DNA of 64,000 bases from Planctomycetota bacterium (GCA_016719295.1 JADKAF010000001.1:6997273-7061272); one strand, 5' to 3'; numbered from the stretch's first letter, positions 7,839 to 15,933 are shown. Numbers and translations are program-made. The notes: generated from the letters alone by a model not told the origin.

Positions 7839-8119
7839 ACCGCCGCGCGGGCGTGGAACCGCACGCCCATCGAGCCGGTTCTCGCGCCGACTCTCCGTTC
7901 GCCCCCGTAAGCATGAGTTTCGGAGCCCCCGCCTTCGCGGGCTCCGAAACGCCGCACGATGTCTATCGACGTAGCGGAGCCGCATCCGGAGGCGATGCAG
8001 GCGACGTGACCGCCGCGCTCGCTCTCGAATCGCATCAGGCGTCCTACGCGCGTTAACGCGCGATGTCGCTCGACGTCGTTCACGCGCGGCGGGCGCGGCG
8101 CTTGCTTCGCCGGAGGGCT
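7839..8119. repeat. Right inverted repeat of transposase unit 2
   Basis: Partner of 6662-6941. It contains palindrome P4 and, at its outer part, an extra self-complementary block (GCGCGTTAACGCGC, 8050-8063) not found at that place in unit 1. Confidence 0.65.
7917..7950. repeat. 34-bp palindrome P4 (REP-like)
   Basis: Exact reverse complement of P1 and P3, located 169 bp from the right end of unit 2. Confidence 0.75.
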
Positions 8120-8274
8120 GGCGGAGCGGCCCCGCGCGGAACTCGGGTCCGAAGGTTCTCGTTCGTACCGCAATCGAGCCTCCTTCTCGCGTCGACTCCC
8201 GCATCTTCGTCACCGTCCGCTCCACGGCGTGCACTCCATGGAGCACCTCCCTGCCGCTGCGCTACCATGCCCCC
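8120..8274. repeat. Outer flanking repeat (copy 3) and maf upstream region
   Basis: The first 85 bases repeat the beginning of the spacer and the left flank (CGCGCGGAACTCGG, TTCGTACCG, ATCGAG). The similarity stops near 8205, and the rest up to 8274 is the leader of the maf gene. No gene is seen. Confidence 0.5.
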
Positions 8275-8871
8275 ATGACCGCTTCCGTCCGCCCGCCACG
8301 ACTCCTCCTCGCCAGCACCTCCCCGTACCGCCGACGCCAGCTCGAGCGCCTCGGGCTCGCGTTCGAACAAGCCGCGCCGCGCTGCGATGAAGAAGCCTTG
8401 AAGCGACCCGGCATCGCGCCGCGCGCGCTCGCGCTCGAGCTCGCGGCGGCGAAGGCCGCTTCGCTTGCGGAGGACTACCCCGAGGCGTTGATTATCGGGG
8501 GCGATCAGATCGTGGCCCTCGGCGATGAGATCTTCGGCAAGAGCGGAACGCGGGAGCGCGCGATCGCCCAGCTCGAGCGCCTGCAGGGGCGCACGCACGA
8601 GCTCATCTCGGCGTTGGTGCTGCAGCGGGGGAGCGAAGTTCGTTCGCATGCCACGATCGCGCGCCTCCACATGCGTCCGTTGGACCGCGCCGCGATCGAG
8701 CGCATCCTCGACGCAGATGCGCCGTACGACTGCGCCGGCTGCTACAAGCTCGAGTCGCGCGGCATCGCGATGTTCACCTCGATCGCGTGCGAAGACCCGA
8801 GCGCGATCGAAGGGCTGCCGCTGATCGCGCTGGTCGATGCGCTGCGCGCCTTCGGCGTCGTCGTGCCGTGA
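8275..8871 (+). CDS. Maf-family nucleotide pyrophosphatase (YceF-like)
   Basis: A 198-residue cytosolic protein that hydrolyses non-canonical nucleoside triphosphates to monophosphates. The N-terminal nucleotide-binding motif is LASTSPYRR (residues 12-20); the T-S-P-Y form is that of YceF, which acts on 7-methyl-GTP, rather than the S-P-R form of YhdE/Maf. Catalytic-site motifs GGDQ (75-78) and the C-terminal YDCAGCYKLE, SIEGLPL-like segment (AIEGLPL) are present. It overlaps the NUDIX gene by four bases (GTGA at 8868-8871), so two nucleotide-cleaning enzymes are translationally coupled. Substrate specificity is inferred from the motif only. Confidence 0.9.
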   Translation: MTASVRPPRLLLASTSPYRRRQLERLGLAFEQAAPRCDEEALKRPGIAPRALALELAAAKAASLAEDYPEALIIGGDQIVALGDEIFGKSGTRERAIAQLERLQGRTHELISALVLQRGSEVRSHATIARLHMRPLDRAAIERILDADAPYDCAGCYKLESRGIAMFTSIACEDPSAIEGLPLIALVDALRAFGVVVP

Positions 8872-9480
8872 GCCGCTCCGAGGATCGCGCGGAGGTGCTC
8901 CATCTGCGTGCGGCGCTTGCTCAGCGCGCGCGGCGCGCGCTCGAGCGCTCGACGCGCGCGGCGGTGCTGATGCCCTTGCTTTTCGAGGGCGGTCCGCCGC
9001 GCCTCCTGCTCACGCGGCGCACCGATCGCGTCGCCACGCACAAAGGGCAGGTCGCGTTCCCCGGCGGCTATCTCGAGGCCGCGGACCCCGACCTGATCGC
9101 CGCGGCGCTGCGCGAGGCCGACGAGGAGATCGCGTTGCCGCGCGAGGGCGTCGAGGTGCTCGGAATGCTAGACGATCTCCCGACGCACGACGACCGCGTC
9201 GCCGTGACGCCGGTCGTGGCGCGCGCACGGGAGCCCCGACCTGCGCCCGCAAGCCGAAGAGGTCGCGCGCATCTTCGCGATCCCGCTGGACGAGCTCGTT
9301 GACGTGCGGCGCTGGAGGATGGAAGAGCGCGTGCGCGCCGGCGTGCGTTGGCCGGTGTACTTCTTCGAGCACGAAGGCGAGACGCTCTGGGGGCTCTCGG
9401 CGTACTTCACCATGCAGCTGCTCGCGCACTTGCCGGCGGGGGCGCCGTTCGAGCTGCCGTGGAGCCGGCGCGCTCCCTGA
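8868..9480 (+). pseudogene. NudL-like CoA pyrophosphatase, interrupted by a frameshift
   Basis: A NUDIX hydrolase of the CoA-pyrophosphatase type. The GTG start overlaps the maf stop. The N-terminal part has THKGQVAFPGG followed by a NUDIX box of the form G-x-L-E-A-A-D ... READEEI. Near 9220-9232 the frame breaks: up to VTPVVAR it is in the GTG frame, and from GSPDLRPQAEEVARIFAIPL onward it continues one frame over to the stop at 9478-9480. The joined protein would have normal family length (about 204 residues) and normal C-terminal motifs. One missing base accounts for everything; it could be a real mutation or an assembly error. Confidence 0.8.
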
Positions 9481-9575
9481 CGGGATCGCGCGTGGAGCCG
9501 GCGCGCTCCCTGACGGGATCGCGCGTGGAGCCGGCGCGTTCCCTGACGGAATCGCGCGTGGAGCCGACGCGCTCC
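9459..9575. repeat. 33-bp tandem repeat across the NUDIX stop codon
   Basis: Three full copies and one partial copy of a 33-bp unit (beginning GTGGAGCCGGCGCGCTCC) start at 9459, 9492, 9525 and 9558. The first copy is the last coding stretch of the NUDIX gene including its TGA, so the repeat is an expansion of the gene end. Copies 3 and 4 carry one or two substitutions. Because 33 is a multiple of three, stop codons recur in the same frame. Confidence 0.85.
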
Positions 9576-9598
9576 AGGACACCGCTCGCGCGCGGAGC

Positions 9599-10840
9599 TC
9601 AGCCCCCGTTCCGCGCTTCCGGCGGGAACCCGCGGCGCACGAGGTACGCCGCGACGACTTCCTCGCGCTGCGTCTGCCACCACTCGGTCCAGGCCTTCGG
9701 ATCGCGGCCGAGGTCCTTGCCGGAGATCTTCTTCAGCGCGTCGAGCGCGCGGCTGCGCTCGACGTAGTAGTCGGTCTCGCCGTGAGTGCCGACCAGCGTC
9801 ACGTCGAGCACGGCGCCTTCCTGCAGGACGTTGATCACCGGGTCCGCGATGGCGGCGGCCTGCGCGACCTCGACGTCGAAGTCCGAGACGTAGGAGATCT
9901 GCTTCGTGAACGAGACGTTGACGCGCTGGCCGGTGCCGCCGGAGTGCGTGACGCGCAGGATGAGATCGCCGAGAGCGCGCGGGTCGCCGAGTGCGGCGAG
10001 GGCGTCGATCGCGTTCAAGCGCACCTGCGGGTGCTTCGAGTCGAGCCCGCGGAGCAGCGGGAACACGATGCCGGGATCGCTGCTGCGGGCGAGCTCCTTC
10101 TGCGCGACTTGGCGCACATCCTTCTGGCGATCGAGCAGCGCGCGCTCGAGGAGGCGCTTCAGACCTTCCTTGGGCATCAGGCGCGCGATGGCGCCCACGG
10201 CGAAGGCGCGCTCGCCGCTGCGCTTGGAGAGCACGGCGTTGGCGAGCAGCGGCTCGTAGAGATCCGGCGAGAGGCGCTCCAAGCGCAGCTCCGCCAAGCG
10301 CAGCTTCGTAGGATGACCGAGGGCCTGCTCGCCGGCGCGGAGCGCGGCGCGGCAGAGCGCGTTCAAGTCGCCGTCCGGCAGCGGCACCAGCTCTTCGACG
10401 TCGAGGCCGCGCAGCACGGAGGTCGCGAGCGGATCCGCGGGATCGGCCGCGAGCACGGGGTCGAGCTCGCGCTCGATCTCCTCGTGCAGCCCTTGAGACG
10501 CCATCCACGACGCGAGTCGCACACCGCGGCGCGGATCGGCGGCCAGGGAACTCCGCAGCGCTTCCGCCTCGCGGCGCAGCTCCGCGAGCGCTCGCACGGA
10601 GACCAGCTCCGCGGCTGGCACCTCGAGCGGACCGCGCGCGGTCTCGAGGCGCAGCGGTTCACCCGCGGCCGGCAGGCCCGGCTGGGCCTTGCCGCGGAGC
10701 ACGCGCCCGTCGAGCAGCCGCACGACGCACGGCTCGATCGCCGACGGAGCGGCGCCTTCCTGCGGAGCCGCGAGGCGCGGTGTCGCGCAGAGGAGAGCAG
10801 GGGCTAGGAGCAGCGCGGCGGCGCGGTGGAGCTGCGACAT
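9599..10840 (-). CDS. Secreted HEAT-repeat protein
   Basis: A 413-residue protein with a signal peptide (hydrophobic LLLAPALLC, then Ala-rich cleavage region before APQEGAAPS). The early segment VVRLLDGRVLRGKAQ resembles a short SH3-like/LSm-like beta motif seen at the start of many planctomycete secreted proteins. Residues about 190-310 form alpha-solenoid repeats, for example VRLNAIDALAALGDPRALGDL, the classic HEAT-type pattern. The C-terminal 40 residues contain a Trp-rich WTEWWQTQREE segment. It probably acts as a periplasmic or surface scaffold; no enzyme motif is visible. It is divergent from the next gene with about 100 bases between the starts. Confidence 0.7.
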   Translation of the reverse strand: MSQLHRAAALLLAPALLCATPRLAAPQEGAAPSAIEPCVVRLLDGRVLRGKAQPGLPAAGEPLRLETARGPLEVPAAELVSVRALAELRREAEALRSSLAADPRRGVRLASWMASQGLHEEIERELDPVLAADPADPLATSVLRGLDVEELVPLPDGDLNALCRAALRAGEQALGHPTKLRLAELRLERLSPDLYEPLLANAVLSKRSGERAFAVGAIARLMPKEGLKRLLERALLDRQKDVRQVAQKELARSSDPGIVFPLLRGLDSKHPQVRLNAIDALAALGDPRALGDLILRVTHSGGTGQRVNVSFTKQISYVSDFDVEVAQAAAIADPVINVLQEGAVLDVTLVGTHGETDYYVERSRALDALKKISGKDLGRDPKAWTEWWQTQREEVVAAYLVRRGFPPEARNGG

Positions 10841-10942
10841 GCCTGGTTCCTCGAGATCCCTGGGGCGCTCGCCCCGTGTGCTACGATCCGGCGCGGGCCC
10901 GCGCGACGGCGCGGCCCGTCGACGGGACGGGGACAGCATCCC

Positions 10943-11809
10943 ATGAACTTCGCACGAGCGCTCAGTACGTCGCTGGCCGGGCTGCTGCTCCCACTCGCGA
11001 GCACTTCTCCGGCCCAGGAGCCGAAACCCCCGGCTCCGACCCCGGTGGTCGCGCCGCAGGAAGCGCCGACGAAGGAGCCCCTGCCGACCGTCGTCGAGCT
11101 CCTCGCGCGCGCCCGCGGCGCGGCGGCGGCTCGGAAGGAGCAGGGCGAGGTCCTGCGCTTCGAGGGGAGCTTCGAGATGCGCTCCGGCCCGCTCGTCTCC
11201 TCGAAGGGGCGCGCGCGGGTCTACGGCCCCCGCGACTTTCGCTACGAGTGCGACCTCCCCAACGGCCCGCTGGTCGTGCGCTACTGCTTCGAGAGCGACG
11301 CCGAGCGCGTGCTCTGGAGGCTCCAGCAGCTCGACGTGAAGGGGGAGAGCGAGGGGCTCGTCGGCCAGGGCTTCCGCGCCGAGGCGTGGAGCGACGCTCC
11401 GGCCGATGCGAAGGCCGCGCTGATGGGGCTGCTCTTCCTCTTCGCGGCCGAGCCGGCGCAGCTCCTCGAGCTCGCGGCCCAGCGCTGGGCGGACCTGAAG
11501 GTCGTCGGCGCCGGGCGCGAGGACGACGGCGCGAAGGTCTGGCGCCTCGAGGCCGTGCTCCCGCCGCACGAAGTGCCCGAGTCCTACCGCCAGCTCGAGC
11601 TCGCGCGCGTGCGCCTCCACCTCGGGCGCGAGGACCTCGTGCTGCGCCGCCACGAGCTGCTGCACACGAGCGGCGAGGTCTACAAGGCGAACCGCTTCCG
11701 CGACCTGCGCTTCGGGGCCCCCGCGGGAGAGCGCCCTCCGCGTCTCGAGGTCGCGCCGGGATTCGAGGTCGGTCCGATGCTGAACCCCGAGGAGCGCGCG
11801 AAGCGCTGA
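10943..11809 (+). CDS. Secreted hypothetical protein, LolA/outer-membrane-lipoprotein-like
   Basis: 288 residues with a signal peptide (ALSTSLAGLLLPLASTSPA) followed by a Pro-rich linker. The body contains an amphipathic helix (VVELLARARGAAAARKEQ), then alternating strands such as LRFEGSFEMRSG and RVYGPRDFRYECDLPNG, a pattern that recalls the unclosed beta-barrel of LolA/LppX-type proteins. This is a weak fold-level guess, not a family match. The start MNFARALST at 10943 is chosen because it places the signal peptide at the N-terminus; the frame is open further upstream without meaningful sequence. Confidence 0.6.
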   Translation: MNFARALSTSLAGLLLPLASTSPAQEPKPPAPTPVVAPQEAPTKEPLPTVVELLARARGAAAARKEQGEVLRFEGSFEMRSGPLVSSKGRARVYGPRDFRYECDLPNGPLVVRYCFESDAERVLWRLQQLDVKGESEGLVGQGFRAEAWSDAPADAKAALMGLLFLFAAEPAQLLELAAQRWADLKVVGAGREDDGAKVWRLEAVLPPHEVPESYRQLELARVRLHLGREDLVLRRHELLHTSGEVYKANRFRDLRFGAPAGERPPRLEVAPGFEVGPMLNPEERAKR

Positions 11810-11852
11810 GGCCGAGGCACGGGCGAGGCGCCCTCCTCGGACCGCGCGTCGC

Positions 11853-13001
11853 TCAGACCGCGAGCGGTCGCCGCGAGCGCACCGTCGGCGAGCCCGAGCG
11901 CGGCGCGTAGCGTCGGAGCACCTCGAGCAGCTTCGCGAAGTGCTCGCGCTCGGCGCGCGTCTGCACCGCCGCGACGGCCGTGCGGCGCAGCGCGTCGCCG
12001 CCGTCGATCAGCCGCGTCACGGCCACGGCGAGCGCGCGCGTGTCGCGGGGGTTCTCGATCACGGCGAGCGCGGGGCTCTCGATCTCGGTCGCGCCGTTCC
12101 TGCGCGTCGTGACGACCGGGCAGCCGCACGCCAGCGCTTCGAGCACGACCGTCGAGCAGGGGTCGTACCACGTGGGATGCAGGAGCGCATCGGCCTCGCG
12201 GAACGCGGGCGCGATCTCCTTCAGCGGTCCCAGCATGTGGATGCGTCCGCGCAGACGCGCGGTGTCGGCGACGCTGAGCCGCGGCGGCTTCGCGACGCCC
12301 GCGACGAGCAGGTGCGCCTTCTTCAGCTCGGGCTCGCGCGCGAGCGCGCGGATCGCTTCGTCGAGGCCCTTCCAGCGCGCGTTGTACCCGGCGAACACGA
12401 AGAGCGGCGCGTCGTCGGCGAGCTGGAAGCGCGCGCGGTAATCGGTCTTCGCGCCGCGCGGCGTGAACACATGGTGATCGATCGCCAGCGCCAGGAGCTC
12501 CGTCTTCGCGACCGCGTCGGCGTAGCGTTGCTCGATCTGCCGCACGACGAGGCCCGAGACGGCGAGCACGGCCTTCGCCTTCTGCATCTGCGCGGCCTCG
12601 AGCTCCTGCATCGTCTTCGCGAGCGGGCTGAAGCGGCGCCACATCCTCCGCGCGAGCGGCCACGCGGCCTTGGGATCGCGCGCCATCGCCGCGTCGAGCT
12701 CGAGCCCGCCGTGAGGCTGGTAGAGATCCGCCGAGCGCACGGGCCGCACGGCGAGCGAGACGTCCCACGGCCGCTGCGCGTTCAGCGCCTCGAACGCCTC
12801 GGCGAACGCGCGCGCGCGGCCCGCAGCACCGCTGCCGCCGCTCTGCAGGTTGCGCACGCGCCACGGACCTTCGGGGTTGCCGCGGCCGACGACCAGCTCG
12901 ACCTCGGCGCCGCGCTCGCGCAAGAACAGCGCGAGTCGACGCAGATAGCCGTCGACGCCGCCTCCGCCGCCGAAGGCATCGATTACCAGAGCCACTCGCA
13001 T
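11853..13001 (-). CDS. Glycosyltransferase family 4 (WaaG/RfaG-like)
   Basis: A 382-residue GT-B glycosyltransferase. The N-terminal Rossmann half starts MRVALVIDAFGGGGGVDGYLRR, with the glycine-rich donor/acceptor loop, and contains VVGRGNPEGPWRVR. The C-terminal half contains FAGYNARWKGLDEAI and HPTWYDPCSTVVLEALACG, with the E-x7-E-type nucleotide-sugar motif and CPVVTTRRNGATEI. WaaG adds the first glucose of the LPS outer core in enterics. It is clearly paralogous to the glycosyltransferase at 40389-41513, which sits in an LPS-core operon, so this copy probably also acts on LPS. It stands alone here, divergent from a membrane-protein operon. Confidence 0.85.
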   Translation of the reverse strand: MRVALVIDAFGGGGGVDGYLRRLALFLRERGAEVELVVGRGNPEGPWRVRNLQSGGSGAAGRARAFAEAFEALNAQRPWDVSLAVRPVRSADLYQPHGGLELDAAMARDPKAAWPLARRMWRRFSPLAKTMQELEAAQMQKAKAVLAVSGLVVRQIEQRYADAVAKTELLALAIDHHVFTPRGAKTDYRARFQLADDAPLFVFAGYNARWKGLDEAIRALAREPELKKAHLLVAGVAKPPRLSVADTARLRGRIHMLGPLKEIAPAFREADALLHPTWYDPCSTVVLEALACGCPVVTTRRNGATEIESPALAVIENPRDTRALAVAVTRLIDGGDALRRTAVAAVQTRAEREHFAKLLEVLRRYAPRSGSPTVRSRRPLAV

Positions 13002-13165
13002 GGGGTCTTCCTCGTCGTCTCTCTTCGGCAGGGGCAGCGCGCGGCTTCGGCCGAAATCCGCGTCCGGAGATTTCTTCGGGGGAACTCGAGCACTACGCTC
13101 CGCGCGCTCGGCGCCGCGTCTCCGACACGCCTCAGCTTCGAGCGCCCACTCGAGGAGCTCCGTCG

Positions 13166-13660
13166 ATGGCCACGCTGCTCGCCCTCTGCGCGCCTGCCGC
13201 GGCGCTCCTCGTCCTGCTTGCGCTCGCGCCGCTGCTCGCGCTCCCGCCGCATCTCCCGCGTCTCGCGGAGCTGGAGAGCTGGCCCGCGGAGCTCTGGCTG
13301 CTCGCGGGCGGCGGCGTGCTCGGCACGACCGCCGGGCTCCTCGATTGGCGCCTCCATCGCCGCGGCGAACGGCGCATCCCGCGCGCCGAGCATCGCGCCG
13401 AGCTCTTCGCTCTCGCCCTGGGGGTACCGCTCTTCGCGCTGCTCGCCGCGGCCTCCGTCGCTCGCGATCCGGCGCCCTTCCTCGTGCCGATCGTCGCCGT
13501 GGCGCTCGCGATGGCCGCGGCGATCGCCTACGACGAGACGCGCTTTCACCGCACCTGCACGCGTTACGAGACGGCGCTGCATCGCGTGCTCGTCGGCGGT
13601 GAGGGGCTCGCGTTCCTCGCTTGGCTGCACTGGTGCTATGCGGGAGGGCCGCGTGGCTGA
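13166..13660 (+). CDS. Hypothetical four-helix membrane protein
   Basis: 164 residues with about four to five hydrophobic segments: residues 3-27, 43-60, 84-100, 110-130 and the C-terminal GLAFLAWLHWCY. Arg-rich loops (WRLHRRGERRIPRAEHR) suggest cytoplasmic faces. The ATG follows GAGGAG with nine bases of spacing. It overlaps the next gene by eight bases, starting a four-gene run (13166-15933). No known family was recognised. Confidence 0.65.
   Translation: MATLLALCAPAAALLVLLALAPLLALPPHLPRLAELESWPAELWLLAGGGVLGTTAGLLDWRLHRRGERRIPRAEHRAELFALALGVPLFALLAAASVARDPAPFLVPIVAVALAMAAAIAYDETRFHRTCTRYETALHRVLVGGEGLAFLAWLHWCYAGGPRG
13642..13647 (+). promoter_or_regulatory. Ribosome-binding site fixing the GTG start at 13653
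   Basis: GGGAGG lies five bases before GTG 13653, inside the end of the previous gene. The only upstream ATG in frame (13638) has no such site, so GTG is preferred. Confidence 0.55.
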
Positions 13661-14225
13661 GTCGCTCGCGCTGGAACCCGTGAGCGCGAGCGCGCTGCTC
13701 CGCGCGGCGGCGCGGATCTACGATGCCTCTCACGGAGAGCTCGAGCTTCGCGCTCGTCGCGCGGCGCGGCGCGGCTTCGCCGGCGGCGCGGAGTGGATGC
13801 GCGCGGCGCTCGGCGAGCTGCGCGGTGTGGCTCCGAGCGGGAGCGCGCGCTCGTTCCAGCGGCTCGGGCTCGCGAAGTACTCCCTTGCCGGCGGCGCCGC
13901 GGGCTTGGTCCTCGCCGCTGCGTTCGCGCTCGAAGTCCCGTGGATCGCGCCGCTCGCCGTGCTCGCGTTCTATCTCGTCGAGGTGCGCATGGTCTTCGCG
14001 TTCCCGCTGGCGCTCGACGGCGTCGCACGGCCGCTGCGCGCGAGCCATCGCCTGGTCAACGCGAACCACGGCGTGTGGGAGGCGACGGCCGTCGTGATGC
14101 CGCTGGCCGCGGCAATGCTCGTCGGCGGTTTCCTCGGGCGCGGCTTCGTGCGCTCGTGGTGTCTCGGCTGCCTCGCGGTGTTGCTCTGGTACGAGAGCGC
14201 GCGTGCGACGGAGCGCGCCGCATGA
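13653..14225 (+). CDS. Hypothetical membrane protein
   Basis: 190 residues. The first 75 are soluble and Ala/Arg-rich; then three hydrophobic segments follow (about residues 76-96, 98-118 and 145-165) and a final one (WCLGCLAVLLWYE). The overlap of four bases (ATGA) with the downstream phosphoesterase gene implies coupled expression. The context suggests a role in the same membrane-linked process as the phosphoesterase, but nothing in the sequence identifies it. Confidence 0.6.
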   Translation: MAESLALEPVSASALLRAAARIYDASHGELELRARRAARRGFAGGAEWMRAALGELRGVAPSGSARSFQRLGLAKYSLAGGAAGLVLAAAFALEVPWIAPLAVLAFYLVEVRMVFAFPLALDGVARPLRASHRLVNANHGVWEATAVVMPLAAAMLVGGFLGRGFVRSWCLGCLAVLLWYESARATERAA

Positions 14226-14929
14226 GCGCGCTCGAGATCGGCTGTGCGCGAGCTCTCGAGCTCCGCGAGGAACGCGTCGGCGCGAACGACGCGAACGCCT
14301 GGCGCCTCTGCTACGCGAGCGATCTCCACTTCACCGCGCGGCGCGCGCATCTCGCCCTGCGCTTGCGCGAGGTGATCGAGCGCGCGGCACCCGACGCGAT
14401 CCTGCTCGGCGGCGATCTCCTCGACCGCGCGAATGGCGCGGGCGCGCTCGCGCGCTGCGTCGCGGAGCTAGGCGCTCTGGCGCCCGTGTTCGCCGTGGCG
14501 GGCAATCACGATGGTTGGGTCGGAGCGCACGCCGCGCGCGAGGCCGTGCGCACGAGCGGTGGCCATTGGCTTCACGATGGCGCGGTCGTGCTGCGCTCCC
14601 ACGAGCGTCGCGCGCTGCAGCTCGTCGCGAGCACGGACGTCGCGCGAGTCGAGCGAGCGCTGCGCGTCTTCGTCGGGCACGACCCCGCGGTCTTTCCGCG
14701 CGCAGCCGCGAGCGGGTGTTCCCTCGTGCTCGCGGGCCATCTTCACGGCGGGCAGTGCACGCTCTGGGAGCGCGGCGGACGCCAGTATCCCGGTGCGTTC
14801 CTCAGCCGTTGGAACGGCCTGCGCTTCGAGCAGCCGGGCTCGACCCTGCTCGTGAGTCGCGGCGTCGCGGATACGCTGCCGATCCGATTCCGCTGTCCGC
14901 GCGAGGTGTTGCTATGTCGGATGAGCTGA
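14222..14929 (+). CDS. Metallophosphoesterase (YkuE/calcineurin-like)
   Basis: 235 residues with the full dimetal phosphoesterase motif set: SDLHF (D-x-H), GGDLLD (G-D-x-x-D), GNHDGW (G-N-H-D), a reduced middle H-containing segment (FVGHDPAVF) and AGHLHGGQ (G-H-x-H). The spacing is compact, as in YkuE/LpxH-like enzymes; YkuE-type proteins act near the membrane on phospholipid-like substrates. The C-terminus (VSRGVADTLPIRFRCPREVLL) closely matches the family's usual ending. It overlaps its neighbours on both sides, so it belongs to the membrane-protein operon. The substrate is not known. Confidence 0.87.
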   Translation: MSALEIGCARALELREERVGANDANAWRLCYASDLHFTARRAHLALRLREVIERAAPDAILLGGDLLDRANGAGALARCVAELGALAPVFAVAGNHDGWVGAHAAREAVRTSGGHWLHDGAVVLRSHERRALQLVASTDVARVERALRVFVGHDPAVFPRAAASGCSLVLAGHLHGGQCTLWERGGRQYPGAFLSRWNGLRFEQPGSTLLVSRGVADTLPIRFRCPREVLLCRMS

Positions 14930-15933
14930 ACCCAGTGCCGACCTCCACGCGGATGCCGGAGGAGCTGGAGCCGCAGTTCTGGACGGGAGAGGCGGGCTGC
15001 GTCGCATTCTTGGGCTATCCGGGGCTCTTCCTCGCATGCCTGACGCTGACGCATCTCTACGCTTTCGATGGGAGCGGTGATGGCACGATCTGGATCGGCT
15101 GGGCCCTGACACTCGGAGTGCCGTTCGGGCTCGGGTTCCTGACCGGCTGCGTCGCGCCATCGTCGCGTTGGGTCGTGATCACGGCGCTCGCCGTGCTCTG
15201 GAGCTCGGTGTTCTTCGCGCTGCTCTTCACGATGCACATCGCCGGCGCCTTCTGCCTCTTCGTGTACGCGACCGGAGGATTGCCGACCGGGATCTTCGGT
15301 GCCTGGATCGCCTTCTCGTTGCGCCGATACTTGCGGCGGCGGGAGCGCGCTCGCGCGGGGGCCATGCTGCTCGCGTTCCTGTTGCCCTACGGTCTGCATG
15401 CGGCCGAGCAGACCCTCGGCCCCGCGCGCGAGCGCGAGACGCGTCGCCACGAGTGCATGCTGCGCGCTCCGCTCGAGCGCGCGTGGTCGCAGAGCCTGCT
15501 CGCGGAGCGCGACGAGCGGCCGGACGCGGGCTGGTTCCTCGTGAACGCGCCGCGCGCGCGCGAGGCCTCGGGGCGCGCCTCGCAGGTCGGCGACGAGAAG
15601 CTGATCCGCTATTCGAAGGGCCATCTCCGCGTGCGCGTGGAGCACGTGGAGGAAGGGCGGGAGCTCCTCTTGCGCGTGCTCGAGCAGCACGAGCTCGAGT
15701 CGAAGGCGCTCCGGTTGCACTCGATCCGCATCACCGCGCGTGCGCTCGACAAGGAGACCACGGCGGTGGCGCTCGCGTACGAGTTCACGCCGCTGATGAC
15801 GCCGCGCTGGTACTGGCGTCCGCTCGAGCACTTCTACGGTGGGCTCGCCGTCGAGCACCTGTTCGAGCTCTGGCAGGAGGCGCTGGACGCGGCGCCTGCC
15901 GCGGAGAGCGAGCTCTCGAGCGAGCGGCGCTGA
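14914..15933 (+). CDS. Membrane protein with C-terminal soluble domain
   Basis: 339 residues. Four hydrophobic segments lie between residues 25 and 160 (GYPGLFLACLTLTHLY; IGWALTLGVPFGLGF; VVITALAVLWSSVFFALLF; AFCLFVYATGGLPTGIFG), followed by an Arg-rich turn and another short helix. The last 160 residues are soluble, with an alternation of strands and a closing helix (VEHLFELWQEALDA) that looks like an SRPBCC/START-type fold; this is a weak structural guess. It starts inside the end of the phosphoesterase gene (16-base overlap). Confidence 0.6.
   Translation: MSDELNPVPTSTRMPEELEPQFWTGEAGCVAFLGYPGLFLACLTLTHLYAFDGSGDGTIWIGWALTLGVPFGLGFLTGCVAPSSRWVVITALAVLWSSVFFALLFTMHIAGAFCLFVYATGGLPTGIFGAWIAFSLRRYLRRRERARAGAMLLAFLLPYGLHAAEQTLGPARERETRRHECMLRAPLERAWSQSLLAERDERPDAGWFLVNAPRAREASGRASQVGDEKLIRYSKGHLRVRVEHVEEGRELLLRVLEQHELESKALRLHSIRITARALDKETTAVALAYEFTPLMTPRWYWRPLEHFYGGLAVEHLFELWQEALDAAPAAESELSSERR

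Larger units (their letters stand above)
6662..8119 (-). mobile_element. RAYT-bearing transposable unit with long inverted repeats, copy 2
   Basis: Second unit, 1458 bp by the same boundary rules, in the same orientation as unit 1 and offset from it by about 1.66 kb at all landmarks (palindromes, gene ends, repeat ends). Its inverted repeats are 6662-6941 and 7839-8119, with palindromes 168-169 bp from each outer end. The constant offset shows a tandem duplication that included the spacer; substitutions throughout show that it is not recent. Confidence 0.65.

Noticed and set aside
9459..9575. A coding repeat protein through the 33-bp repeat
   Set aside because: Other frames are open through the repeat and would give an 11-residue peptide repeat, but they lack a start signal and the repeat is plainly derived from the NUDIX gene end.
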